Assembly (NCBI RefSeq): GCF_030406905.1
Contig: NZ_CP129137.1
Coordinates: forward strand, 434,001-498,000
DNA from: Streptomyces sp. HUAS CB01
GTDB taxonomy: Bacteria; Actinomycetota; Actinomycetes; Streptomycetales; Streptomycetaceae
DNA: 64,000 nt
Direction of reading: 5' to 3'
Positions within the stretch are counted from its first letter, which is position 1; every line of letters begins with the position of its first letter. Shown here in pieces: positions 16,481 to 25,303 of this stretch. A model generated the notes under the pieces. The model made no database searches. It was not told the origin of the DNA and saw nothing but the letters and a program-made list of their open reading frames with translations. A program made the position numbers and the translations under genes.

Positions 16481-18526
16481 CTACTCCGGCGCGGTGGAGG
16501 TGGGGGCCGGCTCCTGGGCGGCGACGGGCCGCGGCGGCGCGATCCTCCGCAGGGAGTCCGAGGTCATGTAGTCCACCCAGATCCGCGCCGGGAAGAGACT
16601 GCCGCGGACCGAGCCCTCACCGCCCGTGCCGGCCATGGGGAGCAGCGGCCTGCCGGGCTGCGAACGGAACATCGTGACGGCCGTCGACAGATTCCCGGTG
16701 TACCCGGCGAACCAGGCGGCGCGCTGGATGTCGCTGCGGCCCGTGGAGGCCCCGGCGAAGCGGCCGAGGGCCGTCACGGCGGGCGCCGCCTCGGTGCCGA
16801 ACGCGGTGTCCTCCAGCACGGACGTGACGCCGAGGGCGACCTCCGCGTTCATGACGCGCCGTGACGCCGGCAGGGAGAGACCGGCGACGGGCTCGTCCCC
16901 GCGGAGCACCTTGGTCACCGAGTACGGCTCGTGGCGCACGCCTTCGCTCGCGAACGTCGCGTACGACCCGGCCACGCGGATCGCGCTGGGTGAGGAGGTG
17001 CCGAGCGGGAACTCCCGGGTGCGCGGCGCCATGCTGCTCCGGAGCATGCCGGCTCCGACGGCCATGTCCTCGACCCGCGCCAGTCCGGTCGCCGAACCCA
17101 GGCGCTCGAACGGGGCGTTGACACCGGCCGCCATGGCCTTGCGCAGCGTCAGGAAGTCGCGGGTCCCCGCCAGCGGGGACAGGAACGTGCCGTCCTGCCG
17201 CACGGGCGGGAGGCCCGTGGTCAGCCTGCCGAACTCGTCGAAGGCGCTCTCGGTGGAGACGGCCTGCACGGAGCCGTCCTCGGCCACGGCACCGTGCTGG
17301 AGCGCGGCGGCGAGGACGAACGGCTTGAAGACCGAACCCGCGGGCACCCCGGAGGTGTCGGCGTTGTTGGTGAAGTGCGTGGTGGCGTCGGGGCCGCCGT
17401 AGACGGCGACGATCGCGCCGTCGTCGGGCCGCACGGAGGCGGCGCCCACCTGGACGTGGCGGTCCGCCGCACGTGTCCTCGGGTCGATGTTCCGCCGGAG
17501 GACGCCCCGGACGGAACGTTCGAGCTGCTGGACGGCCGCCCGGTCGAAGGTGGTGTGGATCCGGTAGCCGCCCCGGTCGAGGTCGGCGTCGGTGAGGCTC
17601 GTGCGCTTCTTCACGTAGCGCTTGGCGATGTCGACGAGATAGCCGGTCTGGCCGCTGAGATTGGTGGACTTGGACTCGGCCCGGGGCGCGGGGAAGACCT
17701 TGTACCGGGCCCGCTCCCCCGGGTTCATCAGGCCCAGTTCCACCTGGCGGTCCAGGATCCAGGACCAGCGGTCGACCGCGCGCTTGCGATGGCTCGCGCC
17801 GAGCGCCGGATCGTAGTCGTTGCCACCCTTCAACAGAGCGGCGAGGAAGGCACCCTGACTGGGATTCAGTTTTTCGGCGCCGACGCCGTAGTAGGCGTTG
17901 GACGCGGCCTGTATCCCGTAGGCGCCCCGGCCGAACCAGCTGGTGTTGAGATACCCCTGCAGGATGTCGTCCTTGGTCTTGCGGCTGTCGAGCTTCAGGG
18001 CGATGCAGAACTCCTGCACCTTCCGGGACAGCGTCTGCTCCTGGGAGAGGTAGGTGTTCTTCACGTACTGCTGGGTGATGGTGGAGCCGCCCTGGGTCTC
18101 CTGGCCCCGGGCCATGTTGGCCACGGCCCGCGCGAGACCCGAGACCGAGACGCCGGAGTCCTCGTAGAAGCCGGCGTTCTCGGCCGCGATGGCGGCGTTG
18201 CGGACGGAGACCGGGATGCGCGACAGCGGCACGTTCTGCCGGTTCACCGCGCCCACGCTCACCATCTGGGTGCCGTCGGCCCAGTAGTAGACGTTGGCCT
18301 CCTGGCGCGCCGCCGCGTTCTCGCTGGGCACGTCGACATAGGCATAGACGGCGGCGAAGAGCGCCAGGAGCCCGCAGACGACGGCGGAGAAGGCACCCAG
18401 GAGCAGCTTCCACGAGGGGAGCCAGCGGCGGAAACCCTGTCTTCCCCGGCGCGGGTAGTCGATCCGGCGGGGGCGCGGCACGCTCCGCCGTGGGCGCGAG
18501 CGGGACGGCTGGGTTTCTTCGCTCAT
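16481..18526 (-). CDS. class A penicillin-binding protein (transglycosylase/transpeptidase)
   Basis: A 681-residue bitopic cell-wall enzyme: a basic cytoplasmic tail, one membrane segment (about 41-63), a GT51 transglycosylase domain (about 85-260) and a penicillin-binding transpeptidase domain (about 370-640). GT51 motifs are intact apart from Asp to Asn after the catalytic Glu: Glu116-Asn117 in AAIAAENAGFYEDSG, then GGSTITQQYVKN, RKVQEFCIALKL and LNTSWFGRGAYGIQ. In the transpeptidase, Ser398-x-x-Lys401 (AGSVFKPF) is present, but the SxN position reads Gly468-Val-Asn470 and the KTG position reads Ala593-Ser-Thr595. It may have reduced or beta-lactam-insensitive crosslinking activity. It diverges from gltD. 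Confidence 0.93.
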   Translation of the reverse strand: MSEETQPSRSRPRRSVPRPRRIDYPRRGRQGFRRWLPSWKLLLGAFSAVVCGLLALFAAVYAYVDVPSENAAARQEANVYYWADGTQMVSVGAVNRQNVPLSRIPVSVRNAAIAAENAGFYEDSGVSVSGLARAVANMARGQETQGGSTITQQYVKNTYLSQEQTLSRKVQEFCIALKLDSRKTKDDILQGYLNTSWFGRGAYGIQAASNAYYGVGAEKLNPSQGAFLAALLKGGNDYDPALGASHRKRAVDRWSWILDRQVELGLMNPGERARYKVFPAPRAESKSTNLSGQTGYLVDIAKRYVKKRTSLTDADLDRGGYRIHTTFDRAAVQQLERSVRGVLRRNIDPRTRAADRHVQVGAASVRPDDGAIVAVYGGPDATTHFTNNADTSGVPAGSVFKPFVLAAALQHGAVAEDGSVQAVSTESAFDEFGRLTTGLPPVRQDGTFLSPLAGTRDFLTLRKAMAAGVNAPFERLGSATGLARVEDMAVGAGMLRSSMAPRTREFPLGTSSPSAIRVAGSYATFASEGVRHEPYSVTKVLRGDEPVAGLSLPASRRVMNAEVALGVTSVLEDTAFGTEAAPAVTALGRFAGASTGRSDIQRAAWFAGYTGNLSTAVTMFRSQPGRPLLPMAGTGGEGSVRGSLFPARIWVDYMTSDSLRRIAPPRPVAAQEPAPTSTAPE

Positions 18527-18819
18527 GTGCGGCTGCTCCTCGGTCTGGCCCCGCGCGCACGCACCCGCGGCACGCGGATCTCACCGAGCAATACGACGGG
18601 TGCCGCCCCGGCGTTGCCCGGCCGCGCTGTGAAGGAGAGCACGCCGCGCGACGGGAACCCCGGAGCCCGTTTCGGCCTCGCGCCGTTACCGGCGGGTCAG
18701 GTCCGGGGGCGGGGTCGCCTCCGGCGCATGCGCGACGGCGCGCGCGGAGACCGTGGGGCACGGGCTCGGCACGGGCTTTCCAGGGGGTGCGGGCATCGGT
18801 GCCGGGGTGCCGCTCGCCC

Positions 18820-18850
18820 ATGACAAGGGAGGACGAACCAGGCGTAGGCT
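18820..18850 (+). promoter_or_regulatory. candidate promoter of the gltD-like gene, in a 370-base divergent region
   Basis: ATGACA (18820-18825) and TAGGCT (18845-18850) are spaced by 19 bases, and the gene starts at 18897. This is a plausible sigma-HrdB-type promoter by similarity only. The rest of the 18527-18896 spacer, shared with the divergent PBP gene, shows no gene and no strong inverted repeat. Confidence 0.4.
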
Positions 18851-18896
18851 GGTCGGAACGTCGCAATGCAGTGCGAGTGGACGACGGAGACGGCGC

Positions 18897-20471
18897 ATGA
18901 CCGACCCACGCGGCTTCCTCAGGATCCCCCGGCGGCCCGTCCCGCCGCGCCCCGTCGAGGAGCGCCTGGACGACTGGCAGGAGGTCTACGCGGGGCAGGC
19001 GCTGCTGCCGCTCGTGTCCGAGCAGGCCCTGCGCTGCATGGACTGCGGCATCCCGTTCTGCCACAGCGGCTGCCCGCTGGGCAACCTCATCCCGGAGTGG
19101 AACGCGTACGCCTCGCGCGGTGACTGGCAGGCCGCGGCGGAGCGGCTGCACGCGACCAACAACTTCCCCGAGTTCACCGGAAGGCTGTGTCCGGCGCCGT
19201 GCGAGGACGCGTGCGTCCTCGCGATCAACGCGGACCCGGTGACGATCAAGAACGTCGAGCAGACCATCGCCGACGAGGCCTGGGCGCGAGGGTACGCGCC
19301 GCCGCAGCCGCCGCAGCGGCTGAGCGGCAGGACCGTCGCCGTCGTCGGTTCCGGTCCGGCGGGGCTGGCGGCGGCGCAGCAGCTGACCCGCACGGGCCAC
19401 ACCGTGGTCGTCTACGAGCGCGACGACCGGCTGGGCGGTCTGCTCCGCTACGGCATTCCCGAGTTCAAGATGGAGAAGCGCCATCTCGACCGCCGCATCG
19501 AACAGATGCGGAAGGAGGGGACCAAGTTCCGGACGGGTGTGGAAGTCGGCGGTGAGCTGGACGCCGCCGAGCTGAGACGGCGTCATGACGCGCTGATCGT
19601 CGCCGTGGGCGCCACGGAGCGGCGTGAACTCCCCGTGCCGGGCCGCGAACTGGACGGCATCCACCAGGCCATGGACTACCTGACGTACGCGAACCGCGTC
19701 CAGGAGGGCGACTACCCCGCTCCCCCGGTGAGCGCCGAGGGCAGGCACGCCGTGATCGTCGGCGGCGGGGACACCGGCTCGGACTGCCTGGGCACCGTCC
19801 TGCGCCAGGGGGCGCTCTCCGCGGTGCAGTTGGACATCAATCCGGAGCCCGGAGAAGCCAGGCCCGATGCCCAGCCGTGGCCCGTCACCCATCCGAAGGT
19901 GTACCGGATATCCCATGCCCATGCGGAGGCACGCGGTCGTGAGGGGATCGATCCCAGGCTGTTCGCGTCGGCGACCCTTCACTTCGAAGGCGATACGGCG
20001 GGGCATGTGCGGGCCCTGTGCCTGACGGAGGTGGAACCGGCGGCGAGGAGTCCGCTGCCGGGGACCGAGCGGGTGCTGCCGGCGGAGCTGGTGCTGGTCG
20101 CCCTGGGCTTCTCGGGGCCCGAGCAGGGCTCGGGCCTGATGGAGCAGCTGGGGCTGACCGTGGACGGCCGGGGCAACTTCGCCCGGGACGACGACTTCGC
20201 CGCCCTGCCGGCGCCGGTCGGCGGGGACGGCCCCGGCGAACAGGGCTCCCCGACGGGCGCGGGCACCCCGGCGGGACAGGCCGAGCGCACGGGCGGGCAG
20301 ACCCGGACGGACGGGGTGTTCATCGCGGGCGACGCGGGACGGGGACAGTCCCTGGTGGTCTGGGCCATCGCGGAGGGACGGGCGGCCGCCGCGGCCGCCG
20401 ACCGGTACCTGACCGGCTCCACCGTGCTTCCCGCACCCATCGCCCCCCGGGACCGGCCCCTGGTCGCCTGA
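18897..20471 (+). CDS. gltD: glutamate synthase small-subunit-like protein (GltD family)
   Basis: A 524-residue flavoprotein. The N-terminal Fe-S domain has the cysteine motif CMDCGIPFCHSGCPLGN (about residues 50-66) and a second set in CPAPCEDACV. An FAD site follows at VAVVGSGPAGLAAAQQL (about 145) and an NADPH site at HAVIVGGGDTGSDCLG (about 285). GltD passes electrons from NADPH to the GltB glutamate synthase subunit. No gltB lies next to it, so it may be a second copy or may feed another acceptor. A Gly/Pro-rich insert (GEQGSPTGAGTPAGQAERTG) interrupts the second FAD region near residue 450. The ATG at 18897 has GGAG seven bases upstream. Confidence 0.9.
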   Translation: MTDPRGFLRIPRRPVPPRPVEERLDDWQEVYAGQALLPLVSEQALRCMDCGIPFCHSGCPLGNLIPEWNAYASRGDWQAAAERLHATNNFPEFTGRLCPAPCEDACVLAINADPVTIKNVEQTIADEAWARGYAPPQPPQRLSGRTVAVVGSGPAGLAAAQQLTRTGHTVVVYERDDRLGGLLRYGIPEFKMEKRHLDRRIEQMRKEGTKFRTGVEVGGELDAAELRRRHDALIVAVGATERRELPVPGRELDGIHQAMDYLTYANRVQEGDYPAPPVSAEGRHAVIVGGGDTGSDCLGTVLRQGALSAVQLDINPEPGEARPDAQPWPVTHPKVYRISHAHAEARGREGIDPRLFASATLHFEGDTAGHVRALCLTEVEPAARSPLPGTERVLPAELVLVALGFSGPEQGSGLMEQLGLTVDGRGNFARDDDFAALPAPVGGDGPGEQGSPTGAGTPAGQAERTGGQTRTDGVFIAGDAGRGQSLVVWAIAEGRAAAAAADRYLTGSTVLPAPIAPRDRPLVA

Positions 20472-20847
20472 GAGCCGCGCAACCGGCTGCCGCCGGAGCG
20501 TGCGGCGGAGCGGACGAACGGTCGCCGCCGTGGCGGGCGCCCGGACCCGCACCTCGCCCGCGGGGCAGCGGCCACGGCCGGCAGACCGGCACGCCGGGGC
20601 GCGGCCGGGGGCGCGGCGGTGGCCGGCGACTGTGCCGGCCGGGAAGCACCGCGCGCTCCTCCGGCGCAGACGGCACGCCGGGGGCACGGGTCACCGGGCA
20701 CCTCCGTCGCCCTGGACTCCCGCACACACACCCCGCCCGGGTGACGGCGCAGGGCACCCGCCTCGGCCGGAGAAGAGCAGCCGGGCCCGCATCTCGACGC
20801 GCGGGTGACGGCGGTCGCCGGACCCTCGCCTCGCCCGCTGGCCGGCG

Positions 20848-21137
20848 GCGCCCGGGCCTGCACCTCGCCCCGGGGAAGCGGCGCCCGGGCCGCACCTCGA
20901 CCCGGGGAAACGGCGGCCGGACCCGCACCTCGACCGGAGTCACGGCCTTCGCCCCGACCCGCGTCTCGCCCGAGAAGCGGCGCCCGGGCCCGCGTCTCGC
21001 CCGAGAAGCGGCGCCCGGACCCGCACCTCGCCCCGGGGAAACGGTGCCCGGGCCGCACCTCGACCCGGGGAAACGGCGCCCGGGCCCGCACCTCGCCCCG
21101 GAGAACCGGGCCCGGGCCAGCACGCGCCCCGGACACG
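20848..21137. repeat. 32-33-bp GC-rich minisatellite between convergent genes
   Basis: Nine consecutive units with the core GCGCCCGGGCCCGCACCTCG followed by CCCCGGGGAAACG run back to back without spacers. They begin near 20848, 20881, 20913, 20945, 20980, 21011, 21044, 21076 and 21108; the last is partial. Unit length is 31-35 bases. More degenerate copies are visible from about 20538, so most of the 20472-21153 spacer is repeat-derived. It lies between the stops of the gltD-like and pobA-like genes. No gene is supported inside it. Confidence 0.85.
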
Positions 21138-21153
21138 ACGTCAGCGGGAGCGC

Positions 21154-22452
21154 TCAGCAGTCGATGCCCTTGCCGATGTACAGCTCGGCGAACGCGGCCG
21201 CGGCGGCGGGCGAGTCGAAGATGCGCCGGAGGCGGGCGTCCGCGGCGCCCGCGCGGAACGGGTCGCCCGACGAGGCTCCGTGCATCACCTCCGAGAGCCA
21301 CTGCGAGAACTCCTGGTACTGCCACACCTGCCGCAGACACGCCGCCGAGTAGTCGCGAAGGCCCCGGGTCTCGCCCTTGGCGCAGTACGCGACGAGCGCG
21401 TCGCCGAGCAGCAGCGCGTCGTGCAGGGCCAGGTTCATGCCCTTCGCGGCGATCGGCGCGGCAAGATGGGCGGCGTCGCCGGCGAGGTGGAGCCGGCCGT
21501 ACGACATGTGCTCCACCACGTAGTTGTGCATGTCGAGCACCCGCTTCTCGATGAGCCGGCCCTCGTTGAGCGGCGGGGCACCGTCAGCCGCCAGCCGGTG
21601 GTGCAGTTCGGACCAGACGCGCTCGTGCGACCAGTTCCCGGGGTCGTCGCCGGGCGGGCACTCGAGGTAGTAGCGGGTGACCTGGGGGCTGCGGGCCATG
21701 TGTGCGGCGAAGCCGTCGGGGTGGACGCCGAAGACGACGCAGTCGCTGGACGGCGGGGCCTCGGCGAGGAGGGCGAGCCAGCCGATGCCGTAGTCGTGCC
21801 GGGCGACGGTGGCGTGCTCCGGCGGGATGGCCCTCCGCGACACACCGCGTGCGCCGTCGCACCCCGCGACGGCGTCGCAGTCGATGCGCTCCCGCCGGCC
21901 CGTGTCCGGATCGGTGTACGACACCGAGGGCCGGTCGCCGTCGACGCCGTGCACCTCCACGTCGCGGACGCCGAACCGGATGTCGCCGCCCCTGTCGTCC
22001 GCGTACGAACGCACGAGGTCCGTCACCAACAGGGGCTGGGGGTACACGAAGTGGCGGCGCCCCGACAGTTCGCCGTACGGGAAACGGCGGCGTTCACCCG
22101 CGAACCGGAACTCGAACTCGTGGTGGGCGTGGGCCCGTTCGAGGAGGCCGTCGGCGAGGCCGCGCCGTTCCAGGGCGCGCACCGCCCATTCCTCGAGGAA
22201 GCCGGCGCGGGGCCGCTGCTCGATGAAGGCGCGGCTCTCGGCCTCGAGCACCACGCAGTCGACGGAGGCGGCCCGCAGGATGTTCGCGACGGTGAGCCCG
22301 GCGGGGCCGGCTCCCACGACGACGACACGGGTGCGGTGCCGGGCACCGGCGGAGGCGGCCGTCGGGGCGTGGGCGGGGAGCGGCGTGGGGGTGGCGGTGG
22401 GGGACGGCTCGGATATGGCCGGTGACGGAGTGGGGGTGGTGTCGGAAGTCAC
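21154..22452 (-). CDS. pobA: 4-hydroxybenzoate 3-monooxygenase-like FAD monooxygenase
   Basis: A 432-residue class A flavoprotein hydroxylase. The FAD motif is VVVVGAGPAGLTVANIL (about 45), the PobA-type motif EQRPRAGFLEEWAVRALER follows, VYPQPLLVTDLV lies near 140, and LHLAGDAAHLAAPIAAKGMN carries the second FAD motif. DYSAACLRQVWQYQEFSQWL near the end matches the region holding the PobA active-site Tyr. Expected reaction: 4-hydroxybenzoate plus NADPH and O2 to protocatechuate. The start is a GTG at 22452; it adds a Pro/Ser/Thr/Ala-rich tail of about 40 residues before the Rossmann motif, which is unusual. A CATAAT box six bases before the GTG suggests a leaderless mRNA. No protocatechuate pathway genes are nearby. 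Confidence 0.85.
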   Translation of the reverse strand: MTSDTTPTPSPAISEPSPTATPTPLPAHAPTAASAGARHRTRVVVVGAGPAGLTVANILRAASVDCVVLEAESRAFIEQRPRAGFLEEWAVRALERRGLADGLLERAHAHHEFEFRFAGERRRFPYGELSGRRHFVYPQPLLVTDLVRSYADDRGGDIRFGVRDVEVHGVDGDRPSVSYTDPDTGRRERIDCDAVAGCDGARGVSRRAIPPEHATVARHDYGIGWLALLAEAPPSSDCVVFGVHPDGFAAHMARSPQVTRYYLECPPGDDPGNWSHERVWSELHHRLAADGAPPLNEGRLIEKRVLDMHNYVVEHMSYGRLHLAGDAAHLAAPIAAKGMNLALHDALLLGDALVAYCAKGETRGLRDYSAACLRQVWQYQEFSQWLSEVMHGASSGDPFRAGAADARLRRIFDSPAAAAAFAELYIGKGIDC

Positions 22453-22557
22453 CCGGCCATTATGACGGTGATCAGTCAAGCCTCCCGGACCTTCGCGGCG
22501 GCCGCGGCCACCTCGCTCCGACCGGCGGCGACAGCCGCCCATCAACCTCATCTTTGA

Positions 22558-22584
22558 GACCCCATAAGCTTGACTTATGGGGTC
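22558..22584. promoter_or_regulatory. 11-bp-arm inverted repeat in the pobA/ferredoxin-reductase divergent region
   Basis: GACCCCATAAG and CTTATGGGGTC pair perfectly around CTTGA. The local sequence is AT-rich for this genome (it continues CATAAATTAG). It lies 88 bases before the ferredoxin-reductase start and 106 before the pobA start. It is a good candidate operator for an unlinked regulator, or an mRNA stem in the leader of the reductase. A TTGACT hexamer overlaps its centre at 22570-22575. Confidence 0.5.
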
Positions 22585-22671
22585 ATAAATTAGGGCCCCC
22601 TTACCTGACCAGGTCGTCCGGGTGAGAGAGTGATCGGCAAGACCGCCATTGCCGTTCGAAGGGAATCAGTC

Positions 22672-24033
22672 ATGCCTCGCCCCCTGCGGGTAGCTGTCGT
22701 CGGAGCCGGACCCGCGGGGATCTATGCCGCAGACGCCCTGCTGAAGTCCGAGGCCGCCGCCGACCCCGGTGTGTCCATCGACCTCTTCGAGCGGCTGCCG
22801 GCTCCCTTCGGGCTGATCCGCTACGGCGTGGCCCCCGACCACCCGCGGATCAAGGGCATCATCACCGCTCTGCACCAGGTGCTCGACAAGCCGCAGATCC
22901 GGGTGTTCGGAAACGTCGACTACCCGGGCGACATCGGCCTCGACGACCTGCGCGCCTTCTACGACGCGGTCGTCTTCTCCACGGGCGCCAACGCCGACCG
23001 CGCACTCGACATACCCGGCATCGGCCTCGACGGCTCGTACGGCGCGGCCGACTTCGTCTCCTGGTACGACGGCCACCCGGACGTGGCGCGCACCTGGCCG
23101 CTGGAGGCGGAGAAGGTGGCGGTGCTCGGTGTCGGCAACGTCGCGCTCGACGTGGCGCGCATCCTCGCCAAGACCGCCGACGAACTGCTGCCCACCGAGA
23201 TCCCGCCGAACGTGTACGACGGACTGGCCCTGAACAAGGCACGCGAGGTGCACGTGTTCGGGCGCCGCGGCCCGGCGCAGGCGAAGTTCAGCCCCATGGA
23301 GCTGCGCGAGCTCGACCACTCCCCCAGCATCGAGGTCATCGTCAACCCCGAGGACATCGACTACGACGAGGGCTCCATCGCCACGCGCCGCGCCAACAAG
23401 CAGGCGGACATGGTCGCGAAGACGCTGGAGAACTGGGCGATCAGGGACGTCGGCGACCGGCCGCACAAGCTGTTCCTCCACTTCTTCGAGTCCCCCGTCG
23501 AGGTCGTCGGCGAGGACGGCCGGGTGACGGGGCTGCGCACCGAGCGGACCGCCCTCGACGGAAGCGGGAACGTCGCCGGCACCGGGGAGTTCCACGACTG
23601 GGACGTACAGGCGGTGTACCGCGCGGTCGGCTACCTCTCCGAGGAGGTCGCCAAGCTGCCCTTCGACCTCGACAGCGGCACCGTGCCGCACGAGGCGGGC
23701 CGCGTCGTCGAGGCCGGGAAGCACCTGCAGTCCACGTATGTCACCGGCTGGATCAAGCGCGGCCCCGTCGGCCTCATCGGCCACACCAAGGGCGACGCCA
23801 ACGAGACGGTCGCGAGCCTCCTCGACGACCACGCCAACGACCGGCTGCACACGCCGTCGGCGCCGGACCCCGAGGCGGTCGTCGCCTTCCTCGAGGACCG
23901 GAACGTCCGCTACACCACCTGGGACGGCTGGTACCGGCTGGACGCGGCGGAGCGTGCGCTGGGTGAGCCCGAGAGCCGCGAGCGGGTGAAGATCGTGGAC
24001 CGCGAGGGGATGCTCCGAGCGAGCGGCGCCTGA
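22672..24033 (+). CDS. fprA: ferredoxin-NADP+ reductase, adrenodoxin-reductase type (FprA-like)
   Basis: A 453-residue flavoprotein with the FprA/adrenodoxin reductase layout. The FAD site is VAVVGAGPAGIYAADALL (about 8-25), followed by LFERLPAPFGLIRYGVAPDHP, the NADP site is VAVLGVGNVALDVARIL (about 145), VFGRRGPAQAKFSPMELREL follows, and GWIKRGPVGLIGHTKGDANET binds FAD at the C-terminus. It moves electrons between NADPH and ferredoxins, commonly to support cytochromes P450; the only P450 in the window is 14 kb away. The ATG at 22672 has AAGGGAA upstream. A strong terminator follows, so it is monocistronic. Confidence 0.93.
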   Translation: MPRPLRVAVVGAGPAGIYAADALLKSEAAADPGVSIDLFERLPAPFGLIRYGVAPDHPRIKGIITALHQVLDKPQIRVFGNVDYPGDIGLDDLRAFYDAVVFSTGANADRALDIPGIGLDGSYGAADFVSWYDGHPDVARTWPLEAEKVAVLGVGNVALDVARILAKTADELLPTEIPPNVYDGLALNKAREVHVFGRRGPAQAKFSPMELRELDHSPSIEVIVNPEDIDYDEGSIATRRANKQADMVAKTLENWAIRDVGDRPHKLFLHFFESPVEVVGEDGRVTGLRTERTALDGSGNVAGTGEFHDWDVQAVYRAVGYLSEEVAKLPFDLDSGTVPHEAGRVVEAGKHLQSTYVTGWIKRGPVGLIGHTKGDANETVASLLDDHANDRLHTPSAPDPEAVVAFLEDRNVRYTTWDGWYRLDAAERALGEPESRERVKIVDREGMLRASGA

Positions 24034-24047
24034 CGGACACAGCCGGC

Positions 24048-24086
24048 CCCCGCAATCCGGTGGCCCCCGACCACCGGATTGCGGGG
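24048..24086 (+). terminator. 16-bp perfect hairpin after the ferredoxin reductase
   Basis: CCCCGCAATCCGGTGG and CCACCGGATTGCGGGG pair perfectly around a 7-base loop, 14 bases past the stop, with further pairing across a single bulged C. The following 240 bases to the convergent gene hold no supported gene. Confidence 0.75.
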
Positions 24087-24326
24087 CCGCACGGTGGCAG
24101 GGGCTCCTGCAGCCGCGCGGCCGAAGGGCCCGGCGGCGGTACGGCCGGGTGGGGCCCCATCGGCGCTCGCCCGCCCGCAGGATCCCGGGCCCGGCCGGAG
24201 CACCCGGCGGCGCGGCACGGACCCCTCACCTGGTCGCTGCCGGGGGTGGACATTCCCCCGCGCCGGCGCCGGGCCCCGTCGCCAAGTGCCGGGCGGGCGG
24301 AGCGGACAGCCCGGGGGCCCGGCCTC

Positions 24327-24899
24327 TCAGCGCGCTCGGCGCTCCACGTCGAACTGCATGTACGGGCACAGTCCGGCCGGGCAGGCCGTCGCGTGGCCGT
24401 GGGCGCAGTCCGCGGCGCGGAAGATCGCGCGGACCTCCTTGCCGCGGCTCGGCGTCCGGCGGATCTGCAGTGCCCCGCCGGCCTCACGGGCCAGGCAGTC
24501 GACGATCATCAGGCCCCGGCCTCCGTCCTGCTCGGGGTCGGTGGCGAACCGGAGCCGCGGCAGCGCCGGGTGCCCGTCGTGGACCGTCAGGGTCAGCGTG
24601 GCACTGGTACGCGTGAGCCTGACCGTGGCCCTGGTGGTGTGCGGTACCGCGTGCCGAACCGCGTTGCCGACGAGTTCGGAGATCACGAGCTGGGCGGTGT
24701 GCAGACCGTCCTCGCGCAGCCCCCACTCCCGCAGGACGCGCGCCGCCCTTCTGCGCGCCCCGGGGACCTCGGCCGGTACCGCGGGCAGACAGAACGCGTG
24801 GACGAACACCGCTCTGCCGGGTGGCCGGCAGGACGCCGGGGCGCCGGGGGCGGCCGGGCCGTGGCGCGTCGTGAACGGACTGCTGGAGATCGTTCCCAT
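24327..24899 (-). CDS. ATP-binding protein, anti-sigma factor/RsbW-like HATPase
   Basis: A 190-residue single-domain GHKL ATPase of the kind very abundant in Streptomyces. The N box is QLVISELVGNAVRHA, the G1 region is VHDGHPALP, and the G2 loop is DPEQDGGRGLMIVDCLA. Relatives act as anti-sigma factors or kinases of anti-anti-sigma factors, and a PP2C phosphatase of the partner type lies 15 kb away; no partner gene is adjacent. A short Cys-rich tail, CAHGHATACPAGLCPY, could bind metal or sense redox state. The ATG at 24899 has a weak GGGA upstream. Confidence 0.85.
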   Translation of the reverse strand: MGTISSSPFTTRHGPAAPGAPASCRPPGRAVFVHAFCLPAVPAEVPGARRRAARVLREWGLREDGLHTAQLVISELVGNAVRHAVPHTTRATVRLTRTSATLTLTVHDGHPALPRLRFATDPEQDGGRGLMIVDCLAREAGGALQIRRTPSRGKEVRAIFRAADCAHGHATACPAGLCPYMQFDVERRAR

Positions 24900-25303
24900 G
24901 GCGGTTCCCGGTTGTCAGCTCGATGACCACCCGGCGGGGTACGCCCGCGCGCGGCCCTGACTGCTCGCTCTGCTTCGACCAGCGGGGCGCCACGCTGCGT
25001 CAACCGCTGCACATGTTCGGTTCTGCCCTGACCGACCCTGCCCGACCGAGGGTCATCCCCGACCGTTGTTCGGCATTATCGAACCTTAAGCACGGTTCGG
25101 GTGAGGTGACAAGCGCCACGCCCGGCTGCACGGGACGACCAGGACGTCGAGGGGCGGCGGGACCGGTGCGACCGGAACGTGCGCGGCGCGGCCGGAAACG
25201 GGCCGGGCGGGTACCGGTGGCAGGGAATCGGCCCCGGCCGTCCCGCGCACGGCCGCCCCAATGGCGGAGCCTCGCCGTCCACCCCGCCAGGAAGAGATCC
25301 CGA

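Noticed and set aside
16617..20687. A 1356-codon minus-strand frame spanning the PBP and gltD genes
   Set aside because: It overlaps the PBP gene in a shifted frame and runs antisense to gltD. Both overlapped genes have complete catalytic motifs, and this frame has none.
20848..21137. CRISPR-like array
   Set aside because: Units are adjacent without unique spacers, vary internally, and no cas genes are near. It is a minisatellite.
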